A stretch of 38,118 bases of DNA from DAIRUS01 sp036803205 (GCA_036803205.1 DAIRUS010000008.1:1-38118); one strand, 5' to 3'; shown: positions 8,267-16,802, numbered from the stretch's first letter. Made by a program: numbers and translations. Notes: generated from the letters alone by a model not told the origin.

Positions 8267-9402
8267 GAATTAAGAGGTTAGATTTTGTTATTATTTCCAG
8301 TATTGATTGGGATTTTTTATGGCAAAGGCACCAAGCATTTGCTTTAGGTTTAGCTCAAAAGGGCGCCAGAGTTTTTTTCATTGAAAATACAGGATTTAGA
8401 AAAGTAAAGTTAAAGGATTTTAATCGTATTTTAACGAGAATAAAAAATTTTATCTCAGGAGCAGCTACCAAACATATAAATCTAGTGCCAAAGAACATTA
8501 AAATAATTTCTCCAATTCTGCTCCCTCCAGTAGGTAAAGTTAATATTTTTCTAAATCGTTACGTTCTAATTCCATTTTTAATTAAAAAGTTAAAGAAATA
8601 TAACCTAGTGAAAGATTTAGTAATAATAACTTATTTGCCCACACCTACCTCAGTTGAGATTATTAAAAAAATGGAGCCGAGAGTGCTTATATATGATTGT
8701 GTAGATAATTTTGAAGGCCATCCTGATGTTCCCAAAAATTACAAAACAACAGAAAGAGAATTATTAAATTTAACTAATTTAGTTTTGACTGCTTCGGATT
8801 TTCTTTACGAGAAACATAAAAAAATACATAACAATGTTGAGCAAATCCATCATGGGGTTAATTTCGATCTTTTCAGAAAAGCTGATAGTGAAATTATAGA
8901 CAGAAAAAAGGTTTGTTATTTTGGCGCAATAAATCAACGTTTAGATTGGGAAATTATTAGAAATATAGTAAGTGCTGGATATAAAGTTTTTCTTTATGGA
9001 GTAAATTTATCCAAACGCAATTCTAGCAATAATATTTTTATAGAAGGTCCTTTTTCCCAGAGGGTTTTGATAGATAGAATCAGGGATTGTGCTGCCATAA
9101 TCTTGCCTTATAGAACCGATACCGATTGGATGAAGGGTGTGCTTCCGGCAAAAATATACGAATGTTTAGCAACCGGTAAACCGGTGCTGTCCAGCGACTT
9201 GCCTAATTATTCAGTTGACTTAAAGCAACTTCTTTATATTTGCAAAAAGCCATGGGAATTTGTGGAGATTCTAGATGGTTTAGAGCAATTGGAAAATAAG
9301 GAAAAAAAACAGAAACGGATTAATTACGCAAAGCGATATTCTTCAGATATGCAGATAGAAAAACTTACAGACCTAATATTAAAATATGCAGCAAAAAAAT
9401 AG
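8263..9402 (+). CDS. GT4-type glycosyltransferase (TuaH-like)
   Basis: This 379-residue protein has a GT-B architecture. The N-terminal Rossmann half has WDFLWQRHQAFALGLAQKG, as in TuaH-like enzymes that build wall polysaccharides. The interdomain part has LIYDCVDNFEGHPD and LTASDFLYEKH, then HHGVNFDLF. The C-terminal donor-binding half includes KVCYFGAINQRLDW and LPAKIYECLATGKPVLSSDLPNY, the usual E-x7-E-like donor region. It should act on the cytoplasmic face, adding a sugar from an NDP-sugar to the lipid-linked glycan. ATG 8263 overlaps the upstream scrap's stop, and its own 3' end overlaps the polymerase gene by 17 bases, indicating one transcript. Donor and acceptor are unknown. Confidence 0.82.
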   Translation: MRIKRLDFVIISSIDWDFLWQRHQAFALGLAQKGARVFFIENTGFRKVKLKDFNRILTRIKNFISGAATKHINLVPKNIKIISPILLPPVGKVNIFLNRYVLIPFLIKKLKKYNLVKDLVIITYLPTPTSVEIIKKMEPRVLIYDCVDNFEGHPDVPKNYKTTERELLNLTNLVLTASDFLYEKHKKIHNNVEQIHHGVNFDLFRKADSEIIDRKKVCYFGAINQRLDWEIIRNIVSAGYKVFLYGVNLSKRNSSNNIFIEGPFSQRVLIDRIRDCAAIILPYRTDTDWMKGVLPAKIYECLATGKPVLSSDLPNYSVDLKQLLYICKKPWEFVEILDGLEQLENKEKKQKRINYAKRYSSDMQIEKLTDLILKYAAKK

Positions 9403-10576
9403 GTCTTTCTACGACGGATTAATATTATTAACTTTTTTGCTTTTTAGTATTGTTAGATTTGAGCCGGCGCCTTTTGATATTTTGATTGTAATTGCGATTC
9501 TTTTGGGAATTGCTTTACGCTGCTTAAATTTTAAACTATGGTTTTCTCTTTCTCTCATTAATCTATTAATTGCTCTTTTTATAATTGGTAATTTAATATC
9601 TTTGTTTTTTATCACAGATGTTGGAAGATCAACTTTTTATATTTCGGCTACTGTATATCTAATTTTACTCTTTTATTTTGTAGCCAGTTATATAACTTCC
9701 TGGCATCGACTGGGTATAGTTTGGTTTGGATATTTGGGGGCTGGCCTTATAGCGGTTATTTTTGGGTGGTTCGCTTATTTTAATTTAGTTCCTTTTTCAG
9801 ATTTTATGATGTATGGCCCGAGACCAATGGCTCTTTTTAAAGACCCTAATGTATTCGGTCCCTTTTTTGTTCCCTTGATAGCCGGTTTTTTAGCCGCTAT
9901 TTTTTATCCTGACATTTGGAAAATAAAAAAGAAGTGGAAAATATTACTATTATTAATTTTTATGTTAAGTGTAATTTTCTCTGGCTCCAGGGGGGCTTGG
10001 TTAAACTTAGCTGTTGCTATTTTAGCTTTTCTGTCGTTATATTTTATTCATTTACGAGTTGCGCTAAAGAAAAAAATTGGAATAACTTTTTTTATCTTTT
10101 TAATTAGCTTTATTGCCATCGGAAGCTCTTTGTTCTTAGGAACAGAATATTTAGAAGGAAGAATGGGATTACAACCATATGATGAGACAAGATTTGACAA
10201 ACAAGCAGAAGCTTTTGCTGTTTCCCGAGAAAGAGTTTTAGGGGTTGGTCCCGGTCATTCAGAAATAGTTTTAGAGTTCGCGACACATAGCACTTATTTA
10301 AGAGTTCTATTAGAAAACGGCTGGTTTTCTTTTTTGGCGCTTATTTTTTTATTAATATTTTTATTATGGAAATGTTTTAAATACAGTTTGATTCTTTCTC
10401 CACAAAAAGCTGTTATATTTATGGCATTATTTGCATCTTTATTAGGAATTCTTGTAAATAGTTTTGTAATAGACACTCTCCATTGGCGTCATTTTTGGGT
10501 TCTTTTAGGAATAATTATCGGGTTAATGCATCTTTTTGAAAGACATGGAAAAAATAGCTTACTTTGCCAACACTGA
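9386..10576 (+). CDS. Wzy/O-antigen polymerase-like integral membrane protein
   Basis: Nearly the whole 396-residue protein is hydrophobic, with about ten membrane helices. The Wzy_C-type signatures are present: GPRPMALFKDPNVFGPF and FSGSRGAWLNL in the middle, and VLGVGPGHSEIVLEFATHS then YLRVLLENGWFSF in the outer loop. These match O-antigen ligase/polymerase proteins that join lipid-linked repeat units outside the membrane. Sitting among glycosyltransferases, a priming transferase, a Wzz-like protein and a flippase, the polymerase role is the better guess than a ligase. It overlaps genes on both sides (17 and about 32 bases), so translation is probably coupled. Confidence 0.78.
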   Translation: MQQKNRSFYDGLILLTFLLFSIVRFEPAPFDILIVIAILLGIALRCLNFKLWFSLSLINLLIALFIIGNLISLFFITDVGRSTFYISATVYLILLFYFVASYITSWHRLGIVWFGYLGAGLIAVIFGWFAYFNLVPFSDFMMYGPRPMALFKDPNVFGPFFVPLIAGFLAAIFYPDIWKIKKKWKILLLLIFMLSVIFSGSRGAWLNLAVAILAFLSLYFIHLRVALKKKIGITFFIFLISFIAIGSSLFLGTEYLEGRMGLQPYDETRFDKQAEAFAVSRERVLGVGPGHSEIVLEFATHSTYLRVLLENGWFSFLALIFLLIFLLWKCFKYSLILSPQKAVIFMALFASLLGILVNSFVIDTLHWRHFWVLLGIIIGLMHLFERHGKNSLLCQH

Positions 10577-11735
10577 TTTTTCTCTTTTTAATTTCCGCCA
10601 AGAATTGATGAGAGAGATGAAAGGAAATGGTTTTGAGGTTTTTGCCGTGGCTTCTGTGACAAACAAAGAAATTGTTGAAGAAATAGAAAAAGAGGGGATA
10701 AAGTTTATTAACATTCCTTTGAAAAGAGGGCTGGATTTTTTAGGAGGGGATTTTGTTTACTTTCTAAAAGTATTTTCTTTATGCAAAAGAGAAAAGTTCT
10801 TTTTGTGCCACAACTTTACCATTAAACCTTGTATTTTTGCCACTTTAGCGCAAAAATTAGCCGGCGTTAAAAATATATATTGCACCATAACCGGCTTGGG
10901 ATATGTTTTTACCGAAGCCAAGTTATCAAGCTTGTTAAAAAAGATAGTTGTTTGGCTCTATAAGTTTTCTTTTAAATTTGTTAACAAAGTCATTTTTCTC
11001 AATCCCGACGATAGAGAAGTTTTTTTGGAAGAAAGAATAATCAAAAAAGAAAAAACCTTGCTGATTTTAAGCGAGGGAGTAAACACAAAAGAGTTTTCTA
11101 CAGAAAGAGTTAACAAAGAGGTTCAAGATAAATTAAAGCGAGAAATAGATTATAAAGAGGGAAAGATAATAATTACTTTAATTGCCCGCTTACTCTGGCA
11201 AAAAGGAATAGGGGAATTTGTTAAAGCGGCAGAGGAATTAAAACGAAAATATTCTAATTCAGAATTTTTATTAGTAGGACCTATTGATAAAGAAAATCCT
11301 TCCGGCATTTCTGAAAAGACGATAAAAGAATGGGAAAATAAAAAAATAGTGAGATATTTAGGAGAAAGAAAAGAAGTAAAAGAGATTTTAGCCCTTAGCA
11401 ATATCGTTGTTTTGCCAAGCTACTACAAAGAGGGAATCCCAAAAATATTGCTTGAAGCAGGGGCGATGGAAAAACCTTTAATTGCTACTGATGTTTCGGG
11501 GTGCAAGGAAGTGGTCAGGAATAATGAAAACGGTTTTTTGATTGAACCGAAAAACAGTCAGCAATTAGCCGAAAGAATAGAAATACTTATTAAAAATAAG
11601 GATTTAAGGGAAAAATTCGGCAAAAAATCCAGAGAGATAGTGGAAAAAGAATTCAACGTTGAAAAAATTGTTAAAGAAATAATAGAAAGTTATAATATAA
11701 AAAAATCAAAATGCCAAATAAGAACAAATTTTTGA
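10545..11735 (+). CDS. GT4-family glycosyltransferase
   Basis: The N-terminus, EKIAYFANTDFSLFNFRQEL, is typical of the PF13477 (Glyco_trans_4_2) group. TITGLGYVFTEA and SEGVNTKEF mark the cleft. The C-terminal GT1/GT4 donor domain has LIARLLWQKGIGEFVKAAE, LVGPIDKENP, YLGERKEV and LPSYYKEGIPKILLEAGAM with the E-x7-E pair. It should transfer a hexose or a derivative onto the polyprenyl-linked glycan in the cytoplasm. A TTG at 10536 gives three extra residues; ATG 10545 fits the family's start better. It overlaps the polymerase gene by 32 bases and the priming transferase by 25. Confidence 0.88.
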   Translation: MEKIAYFANTDFSLFNFRQELMREMKGNGFEVFAVASVTNKEIVEEIEKEGIKFINIPLKRGLDFLGGDFVYFLKVFSLCKREKFFLCHNFTIKPCIFATLAQKLAGVKNIYCTITGLGYVFTEAKLSSLLKKIVVWLYKFSFKFVNKVIFLNPDDREVFLEERIIKKEKTLLILSEGVNTKEFSTERVNKEVQDKLKREIDYKEGKIIITLIARLLWQKGIGEFVKAAEELKRKYSNSEFLLVGPIDKENPSGISEKTIKEWENKKIVRYLGERKEVKEILALSNIVVLPSYYKEGIPKILLEAGAMEKPLIATDVSGCKEVVRNNENGFLIEPKNSQQLAERIEILIKNKDLREKFGKKSREIVEKEFNVEKIVKEIIESYNIKKSKCQIRTNF

Positions 11736-13096
11736 AGTTTTTGTTATTGATTGGCGATATCTTTCTATTATATGCTAGTCTGCTTTTGGTTTTAGCTATA
11801 AGATATGGCGATTTTTCTTTTTGGCCTGGACCCCAAACTAAAGTTTTTCTTTTTCATTTTTCATTTTTGGCTTTTTTCTGGATCGTAATTCTTTATATTT
11901 TTGATTTTTATGAAATTCCTCCTTTGAAAAAAGTTTTTGATTTTTGCGGAAATTTATTAATTTTTATTTTTTTAGCCAGTGTTTTTGGCACAACTTATTT
12001 CTACCTTAGACCGGAAGTGGCAATTGCTCCTAAAACCATTTTGATTTTGGATGTTTTAATCTTTTCTTTTTTTCTTGGCTTCTGGCGATATATTTTTTCT
12101 CGCATTTTAAGAATGGCAAAAGGTGGCGAAAAAATAGTGATTATCGGATTCCAACCAGGATTAGAAGAGTTGGTAAACAATAATCTTATTTCTGGAGCCA
12201 ATTATGAAATTTTAGCCTTTTTCAGTCCTGAGAACTCTTTTTTGGAAAAACTTTTTCCCTTTGCCACGCAGGCAAAATATGGGGTTGTTTCTGACATCAA
12301 AAAGTTAAAAAAGATCATTGAAAAAGAAAAGGTGGAAACTGTGGTTTTCCCGCACTTTCTGCCCGGCAACGAGCAATTAATCAATCTGGTTTTTGCCAAT
12401 TTGCCTCTAAAATTGAACTACATTTCCTTTGCCGATTTTTACGAAAATTTAACCAAGAAAGTGGCTATTGAAACTGTTAACGAGGCTTGGTTTTTGGAAA
12501 ATATTTCCCGGCCGGAAAAGAAAGTTGATGATATATTAAAAAGGGGGTTTGACATTTTGTTTTCCTTTGTTTGGCTTTTAGTTACGGTTATTTTATTTCC
12601 TTTTGTCGCTTTTGCCATTAAAATTGATTCTTCAGGTCCAGTTCTTTATACACAGAAAAGGATAGGTAGGGACGGCAGAACATTTACTTTATATAAATTC
12701 CGAACAATGGTAAAAAATGCTGAACAAAACGGTCCTCAATGGGCTCAGCCAAACGACCCCCGGATTACCATGGTGGGCAAAGTTTTAAGAAAGCTGTACC
12801 TTGATGAATTTCCTCAATTTTTCAATATTTTAAGAGGAGATATTTCCTTTGTCGGTCCCAGACCAGAAAGACCAGAATTCGTTAATCAACTTAAAAATGA
12901 GATTCCTTATTACGATATTCGCCATATAATAAAACCTGGCCTTACTGGTTGGGCGCAAATAAACTATCCGGCTTCAACCTCGGTCGAAGAAGCGAAAGAA
13001 AAGTTCAAATACGACCTTTATTACATCAAAAACAGGAATTTCTTTATGGATTTGGGGATTATATTAAAAACAATTAAACTAATTTTTAGACAATAA
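11711..13096 (+). CDS. Undecaprenyl-phosphate glycosylphosphotransferase (priming enzyme)
   Basis: It starts glycan assembly by moving a sugar-1-phosphate from an NDP-sugar to undecaprenyl phosphate. Four membrane helices lie in the first ~135 residues, followed by a Rossmann-like domain (KIVIIGFQPG, then a FFSPENS region). A fifth hydrophobic stretch comes at KRGFDILFSFVWLL. The C-terminal PF02397 transferase domain has the conserved KIDSSGPVLYTQKRIGRDG, YKFRTM, KLYLDEFPQFFNILRGDIS, VGPRPERPEF and KPGLTGWAQIN blocks. This is the full WbaP/WcaJ-like length (461 aa). All catalytic blocks look intact, so the pathway's first step should work despite decay elsewhere. The next gene starts one base after the stop. 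Confidence 0.93.
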   Translation: MPNKNKFLKFLLLIGDIFLLYASLLLVLAIRYGDFSFWPGPQTKVFLFHFSFLAFFWIVILYIFDFYEIPPLKKVFDFCGNLLIFIFLASVFGTTYFYLRPEVAIAPKTILILDVLIFSFFLGFWRYIFSRILRMAKGGEKIVIIGFQPGLEELVNNNLISGANYEILAFFSPENSFLEKLFPFATQAKYGVVSDIKKLKKIIEKEKVETVVFPHFLPGNEQLINLVFANLPLKLNYISFADFYENLTKKVAIETVNEAWFLENISRPEKKVDDILKRGFDILFSFVWLLVTVILFPFVAFAIKIDSSGPVLYTQKRIGRDGRTFTLYKFRTMVKNAEQNGPQWAQPNDPRITMVGKVLRKLYLDEFPQFFNILRGDISFVGPRPERPEFVNQLKNEIPYYDIRHIIKPGLTGWAQINYPASTSVEEAKEKFKYDLYYIKNRNFFMDLGIILKTIKLIFRQ

Positions 13097-13097
13097 A

Positions 13098-13817
13098 ATG
13101 TTATCCTTGACAATATTACAACAGCTACTATTACCCAGCTCTTTTGTTTTGGTTTTAATTTTGATAGGATTTGTTTTTTTATTGGTCTTAAAGAAAAAAA
13201 AGCTTGGAAAATCTTTGGTCATTGTTGGCATCTTGCTTTATTATCTTTTTTCAATAACTCCTGTCAGCAATTTTTTGCTTTCACCTTTGGAAAGCAAATA
13301 TTACCCTTTAACTGAAAAAGAGATGGAAAAAGCAGACAAAATTGTTCTTTTGTTGGGCGGAAGAGAAGCCGATATTTTGAGGGGAAGCGAGGTTTTGCGA
13401 ATTTCTCATTTGAAAAATCAAAATGTCCAAATAATCATTTCTGGCACTGATCCTTTGTTGCCGACAAGCGAGCAGGCACTGGGATTAAAAAAATTTTTTG
13501 TCAGCCGGGGATTAAAAGAAGAAAATATTGTTATTGAGGCTCAATCTCGCAACACCTGGGAGAATATCAGAAATGTTAAAGAAATTTTAAAAAAAGAACC
13601 ATTTTTCTTAGTTACTTCTGCTTATCATATGGAAAGGGCTAAAAGAGGATTTGAAAAGGTGGAAGCAAATCCCATTCCTGCGCCAACTGATTTTAAAATA
13701 AAAACGGAAAAGTACGCCGTTATAGATTTCCTTCCCGATTCAAAAAATCTTAGAAATTCAGATTTAGCAATTCATGAACACTTAGGCATTTTGTGGTATG
13801 ATTTTTTATTAGATTGA
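13098..13817 (+). CDS. DUF218 (YdcF/ElyC-like) membrane-anchored protein
   Basis: Two N-terminal membrane helices (about 10-30 and 37-55) are followed by the DUF218 fold. Recognisable pieces are VLLLGGREADILRGSE, VQIIISGTDPLLPTSEQA, GLKEENIVIEAQSRNTWEN and FLVTSAYHMERAKRGFEK. E. coli ElyC of this family affects envelope and lipid-carrier metabolism; the reaction is not established. Its position directly after the priming transferase (a one-base gap) suggests a role with polyprenyl-phosphate or glycan assembly. That is inferred from context only. Confidence 0.85.
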   Translation: MLSLTILQQLLLPSSFVLVLILIGFVFLLVLKKKKLGKSLVIVGILLYYLFSITPVSNFLLSPLESKYYPLTEKEMEKADKIVLLLGGREADILRGSEVLRISHLKNQNVQIIISGTDPLLPTSEQALGLKKFFVSRGLKEENIVIEAQSRNTWENIRNVKEILKKEPFFLVTSAYHMERAKRGFEKVEANPIPAPTDFKIKTEKYAVIDFLPDSKNLRNSDLAIHEHLGILWYDFLLD

Positions 13818-13850
13818 TTTATTTTTCTTGAAAGATTATAACTAAAATAT

Positions 13851-14534
13851 ATGGAAGAAAAATATTTAGAAGAAGATGAAATTGATTTGATGGATTATAT
13901 TAAAGTGATTTTGAAGAGAAAAACTTTTATTTTAGCCCTATTTTTGACGGCAGTAATAACAGCTGGAATTTTCAGTTTTCTTTTGCCAAAAGTTTACAAG
14001 ATTGAGGTCGTTTTAAAAGTTGGCCAGGTGGTTGGCAGCCAAATTGAATCACCAGCTCAACTGGTTGAAAAAATTTCAAGAGGAGTTTACGGAGAATATC
14101 CAAAACTAAAAGCCGACAACCCAAAAAGGACAAGATTAGTTTTAATAGCAACCGAAACCAGCAAAATCCAAGAAGCAAAAGATGTTTTAAATAAAATAAT
14201 AGATTTAATTTTGAAAGAACACGAGAAAAAATTTACTGAAAAATTTGCTGTACTGGAAGAAGAAATAGTTAAAACCGAAGAAGAATTGAAATTTTTAAAA
14301 TCTTCCAAGACGTATACTGGTGAAGGAATAGCCCAATTACAAACTCAACTTTCAAACAAAAAAATAGCGTTAATCAACTCTGAAATGACAGAAGTGATAA
14401 AAGCGCCGACCGTTTCTAAAGAACCACTAGCACCAAAACCTCTACTTAATATGGCAATAGCCGGAATTTTAGGTTTATTTTTGGGGATATTTCTAGCTTT
14501 TTTAGAGAATGGTGGAAAAAAAGTAAAAATCTGA
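13851..14534 (+). CDS. Wzz-like chain-length determinant protein
   Basis: The layout is that of a polysaccharide co-polymerase. A cytoplasmic DEIDLMDYIKVILKRK leader precedes membrane helix 1 (about 28-48). A helical extracytoplasmic domain contains a coiled-coil segment (about 125-165). A Pro-rich PTVSKEPLAPKP motif comes just before helix 2 (about 198-217). No bacterial tyrosine kinase domain is attached and none is visible nearby. It probably sets glycan length together with the Wzy-like protein. At 227 residues it is short for Wzz, with a reduced outer domain. It is the last plus-strand gene of the locus and faces the flippase gene convergently, 35 bases away. Confidence 0.82.
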   Translation: MEEKYLEEDEIDLMDYIKVILKRKTFILALFLTAVITAGIFSFLLPKVYKIEVVLKVGQVVGSQIESPAQLVEKISRGVYGEYPKLKADNPKRTRLVLIATETSKIQEAKDVLNKIIDLILKEHEKKFTEKFAVLEEEIVKTEEELKFLKSSKTYTGEGIAQLQTQLSNKKIALINSEMTEVIKAPTVSKEPLAPKPLLNMAIAGILGLFLGIFLAFLENGGKKVKI

Positions 14535-14569
14535 CTCCTTAAAATCCAGCTCAATTCTTTTTTTGGAGT

Positions 14570-15808
14570 TTAAATTCTTCTAAAAAAATAAACACTGAGG
14601 AGGCCGCTAAAAATCTGAGAGATTAAAAAAGAGGCTACTATTCCCCAAATTTCAAAAAGGGGAATTAAAATCAAAAATAAGATTGTTTTTAAAATTGGGG
14701 AGACAAAATTTAGAATATAGAGCTCTTTTTTTCGCATCTCAGCCAAAAAAGCAGTTTGGAGAAGTAAAAAGGGGACAAAAATTAAGATTAGAGAAAAACC
14801 CTGAGAGTAGGGAACAGCTTCCAAATAGGTGGGGAAAAAAATTCTGAAAAAAATGGGACAGGCCAAAATGTAGAGAATGGTTAATGGTATAGAGAACAAA
14901 AAGAGTTTTAGAAATTTTTTGAAAATTTGATTTTTTCTCTCTTTTACTTTCACTTGACTCAGTTTTGGCAGAGCTAAAGGAGAAATGGGAATGATTTCTT
15001 GACATCTTAAAACCGGTTTTTGAGCAAAAGACCAGACAGCTACGGCTAAGGGTCCCAAAAATTGCCAGAGAATAATTTTGTCTATCTGTTCGGAAAATAA
15101 GCTGGCGCTTTGCATTAGGGTAAGGTGCTTTCCGAAAGAGATTGTTTCTTTGGCATCATCGCCATCAGAAACTTTTTTCAAGGTTAGTTTTAGGAAAATT
15201 CCTTCAGCCAAAGTGAAAGCCAAAAAATAGGTTAAAACAATCAAAATCAAATTCTTGGTTAAAAAAATTACCAAAATTAAAACTATGCCTGCTAAAAAAT
15301 TATGCCAGATGAAATATTTGTTTTGGATATCGAATTTTTTTTTGCCATGCCAGAAATAAAAATAGATTAAAAAGGAATTTAGAAAAGGCAAAAAGAGAGC
15401 CATAATGAGAAAAGAAAATCCTAATTCCGAATTTTGATGAAGAAAATACCAGAGAGAAACAAAAAAAGCAATCAAGCTACCCAGTCCGCCAAATTTAATC
15501 TTTTCTTTTAGGCAAGGAAAAATTATTTTTTCTTTGCCTTGAGCGACGCTGCGGATCAGAGCGATATCAATTCCGGGCAAAGAAAAAATGACCAAAACGC
15601 CAGCCACCGAAAGAATATATTGATATCCTCCATAAACCTCTTTTGGCGAAAACCTGGCAAAGGCAATCAGGGTAACCAAGGAAATAAAAAAAGTTAAAAT
15701 CTTTCCCAAAATCCACCAAAACCCCCCTTGGGCTAAATAAATCATATCAGTTTGAGTATATCTTTCTAACCACTTCAAAAATTGATAAAATTTTTCCTTA
15801 AAGTCCAT
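14570..15808 (-). CDS. Polysaccharide flippase (Wzx/MOP superfamily)
   Basis: This 412-residue protein has about 12 hydrophobic helices. The N-terminus LAQGGFWWILGKILTFFISLVTLIAFARFSP follows the usual Polysacc_synt pattern of a Gly-rich first helix and an ARFxSPxxYG turn (here ARFSPKEVYGGYQY). MQSASLFSEQIDKIIL, at mid-protein, is the matching feature of the second half. It should flip the lipid-linked repeat unit across the membrane so the Wzy-like enzyme can polymerise it. It is the only gene of the locus on the minus strand. Its start lies about 30 bases from the -35 box of the neighbouring small-RNA promoter, so the two promoters are divergent. Confidence 0.85.
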   Translation of the reverse strand: MDFKEKFYQFLKWLERYTQTDMIYLAQGGFWWILGKILTFFISLVTLIAFARFSPKEVYGGYQYILSVAGVLVIFSLPGIDIALIRSVAQGKEKIIFPCLKEKIKFGGLGSLIAFFVSLWYFLHQNSELGFSFLIMALFLPFLNSFLIYFYFWHGKKKFDIQNKYFIWHNFLAGIVLILVIFLTKNLILIVLTYFLAFTLAEGIFLKLTLKKVSDGDDAKETISFGKHLTLMQSASLFSEQIDKIILWQFLGPLAVAVWSFAQKPVLRCQEIIPISPLALPKLSQVKVKERKNQIFKKFLKLFLFSIPLTILYILACPIFFRIFFPTYLEAVPYSQGFSLILIFVPFLLLQTAFLAEMRKKELYILNFVSPILKTILFLILIPLFEIWGIVASFLISQIFSGLLSVYFFRRI

Positions 15809-15836
15809 AATAATTTTATTATACCTAAAGAAAAGC

Positions 15837-15864
15837 TTGACAAAAAGTCAGAATCTGCTAATAT
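15837..15864 (+). promoter_or_regulatory. Promoter of candidate small RNA 1
   Basis: A perfect -35 TTGACA (15837-15842) is followed after 16 bases by TAATAT (15859-15864). The expected transcription start is near 15871. Confidence 0.65.
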
Positions 15865-15870
15865 TAAATT

Positions 15871-15945
15871 GTGAGTGCGTCCTTTTAATACAACTCCGCT
15901 AAGTCGCTAACAGGCCTCACTCGAGCGAGGCTTGTTAGTTTTTTT
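15871..15945 (+). ncRNA. Candidate small RNA 1 (about 75 nt)
   Basis: This is a compact transcription unit: sigma-70-like promoter, about 36 unstructured-looking bases, then a strong intrinsic terminator. No start codon with a useful frame lies inside. The 5' end, GTGAGTGCGTCCT, is nearly complementary to a segment of candidate small RNA 2 on the other side of the PaaX/Cas2-like gene. Over 15869-15883 versus 16811-16825, 14 of 15 positions pair. The same 5' end could also pair weakly with CACTC in the terminator loop, so alternative folds are possible. I do not recognise the family. Confidence 0.55.
15907..15945 (+). terminator. Intrinsic terminator of candidate small RNA 1
   Basis: CTAACAGGCCTC (15907-15918) pairs with GAGGCTTGTTAG (15927-15938): 12 bp with one G-U pair and loop ACTCGAGC. 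Seven Ts follow (15939-15945). Confidence 0.88.
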
Positions 15946-16025
15946 AACCAAATCAAAACTAAACAAAAATTAAACAATAGTCAAGAGATTGGAAGCCAAA
16001 AAAACCGCCATAAACCGTATAAATC

Positions 16026-16054
16026 TTGCCATGGCAAAATTTGTACGTTATAAT
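16026..16054 (+). promoter_or_regulatory. Promoter of the PaaX/Cas2-like gene, overlapping a repeated motif
   Basis: TTGCCA (16026-16031) and TATAAT (16049-16054) are separated by exactly 17 bases. Most of the spacer is the 20-base motif also present downstream of the gene. A GTAC-type site (TTTGTACG) lies just upstream of the -10, where a bound repressor would block polymerase. The start site would be near 16061, about 20 bases before the ATG. Confidence 0.6.
16028..16047 (+). repeat. 20-base direct repeat, copy 1
   Basis: GCCATGGCAAAATTTGTACG is identical to 16724-16743. The two copies flank the PaaX/Cas2-like gene. Each contains the palindrome GCCATGGC and a GTAC site. Confidence 0.9.
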
Positions 16055-16081
16055 AAGTGAGAAGGGAATTAATTTAGAAAT

Positions 16082-16663
16082 ATGACGATAAGGAAATATA
16101 AATATTATTTCCGAAAACCAAAATCAGCGATTGTTAAAGATGTTTTGTCTTGGCTATTAATTGCTGGAGCCATCTATGTGGCAGCAAGTTCTCCTTACTT
16201 TACCGTCCATCTTATAAGAAATATAAAGAAGATAAAAAAATATCCAAGAAAAAAAGTTTATGATACTTTTTATAATTTAAAAAGAAAAGGCTTAATTGAG
16301 GTAAGGAGAAGAAATCATCAAATTTATATTGGCTTAACAAAAAAAGGAAAGGAAGTCGCTGGTAGGTTTCAAATTAATGATTTAGAGATAAAGAGACCAA
16401 AAAGGTGGGATGAAAAATGGAGGTTAGTAATTTTCGATATTTCCCAAATTAAAAAACTTTATCGAGAGGCTTTTCGAGGAAAATTGAAGGAATTAGGATT
16501 CCATCCTCTTCAAAAGAGTGTCTGGATTCATGCTTTTGATTGTCAGGCAGAAATCGAATTATTAAGAGAATTTTTTGGATTATCTGAAAAAGAAATTAGA
16601 CTGATTGTTGCCATAGATATAGGAGACGATAGTAAATTAAAAGAGGTTTTTAAATTAAGCTAA
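16082..16663 (+). CDS. PaaX-like winged-helix regulator with Cas2-like C-terminal domain
   Basis: This 193-residue protein has a hydrophobic helix near the N-terminus (about 20-36, VLSWLLIAGAIYVAASS). A winged helix-turn-helix follows (about 40-95; KVYDTFYNLKRKGLIEVRRR, then LTKKGKE). The C-terminal ferredoxin-like domain has WRLVIFDIS, LKELGFHPLQKSVWIHAFDC and LLREFFGL, the pattern shared by the PaaX middle domain and Cas2. It is basic overall. The usual annotation is PaaX-like or stand-alone Cas2; there is no CRISPR array, cas1 or other cas gene here, so a DNA-binding regulator is more likely than spacer acquisition. Whether the acidic residue in IFDIS makes it a nuclease is unknown. Repeated GTAC sites on both sides suggest self-regulation. 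The gene is flanked by two candidate small RNAs. Confidence 0.8.
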   Translation: MTIRKYKYYFRKPKSAIVKDVLSWLLIAGAIYVAASSPYFTVHLIRNIKKIKKYPRKKVYDTFYNLKRKGLIEVRRRNHQIYIGLTKKGKEVAGRFQINDLEIKRPKRWDEKWRLVIFDISQIKKLYREAFRGKLKELGFHPLQKSVWIHAFDCQAEIELLREFFGLSEKEIRLIVAIDIGDDSKLKEVFKLS

Positions 16664-16683
16664 TTTTTATAATTTTATATAAA

Positions 16684-16721
16684 TGTACAAAAAATATAAA
16701 CATATAAAAAACGTACAAAAT
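16684..16721 (+). promoter_or_regulatory. Candidate operator repeats (GTACAAA sites) downstream of the PaaX/Cas2-like gene
   Basis: TGTACAAAAAAT (16684-16695) and CGTACAAAAT (16712-16721) share the core GTACAAAA. The inverse form ATTTGTACG occurs in both 20-base repeats (about 16039-16047 and 16735-16743). Four such sites lie within 700 bases around one gene; elsewhere in the window I found the 7-base core GTACAAA only once, inside secA. Regulatory function is inferred. Confidence 0.45.
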
Positions 16722-16723
16722 AA

Positions 16724-16743
16724 GCCATGGCAAAATTTGTACG
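16724..16743 (+). repeat. 20-base direct repeat, copy 2
   Basis: Identical to 16028-16047, but here it is followed by GAGGGGG and not by a TATAAT box, so it is not a second copy of the promoter. Confidence 0.9.
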
Positions 16744-16768
16744 GAGGGGGTGTTATAAAAAGGTGATT

Positions 16769-16796
16769 TTGCGTAGTTTTTTGAGGATGCTATAAT
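16769..16796 (+). promoter_or_regulatory. Promoter of candidate small RNA 2
   Basis: A perfect -10 TATAAT (16791-16796) has a weak -35 TTGCGT (16769-16774) at 16-base spacing. The start would be near 16803, the first G of a strong stem. Confidence 0.55.
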
Positions 16797-16802
16797 ATGA
16801 TT

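Noticed and set aside
16031..16060. Nine-codon leader peptide ORF (MAKFVRYNK) before the PaaX/Cas2-like gene
   Set aside because: The same bases form a well-spaced TTGCCA-N17-TATAAT promoter, so the ORF would lie upstream of the transcript. The second copy of the repeat does not keep the peptide beyond six residues.
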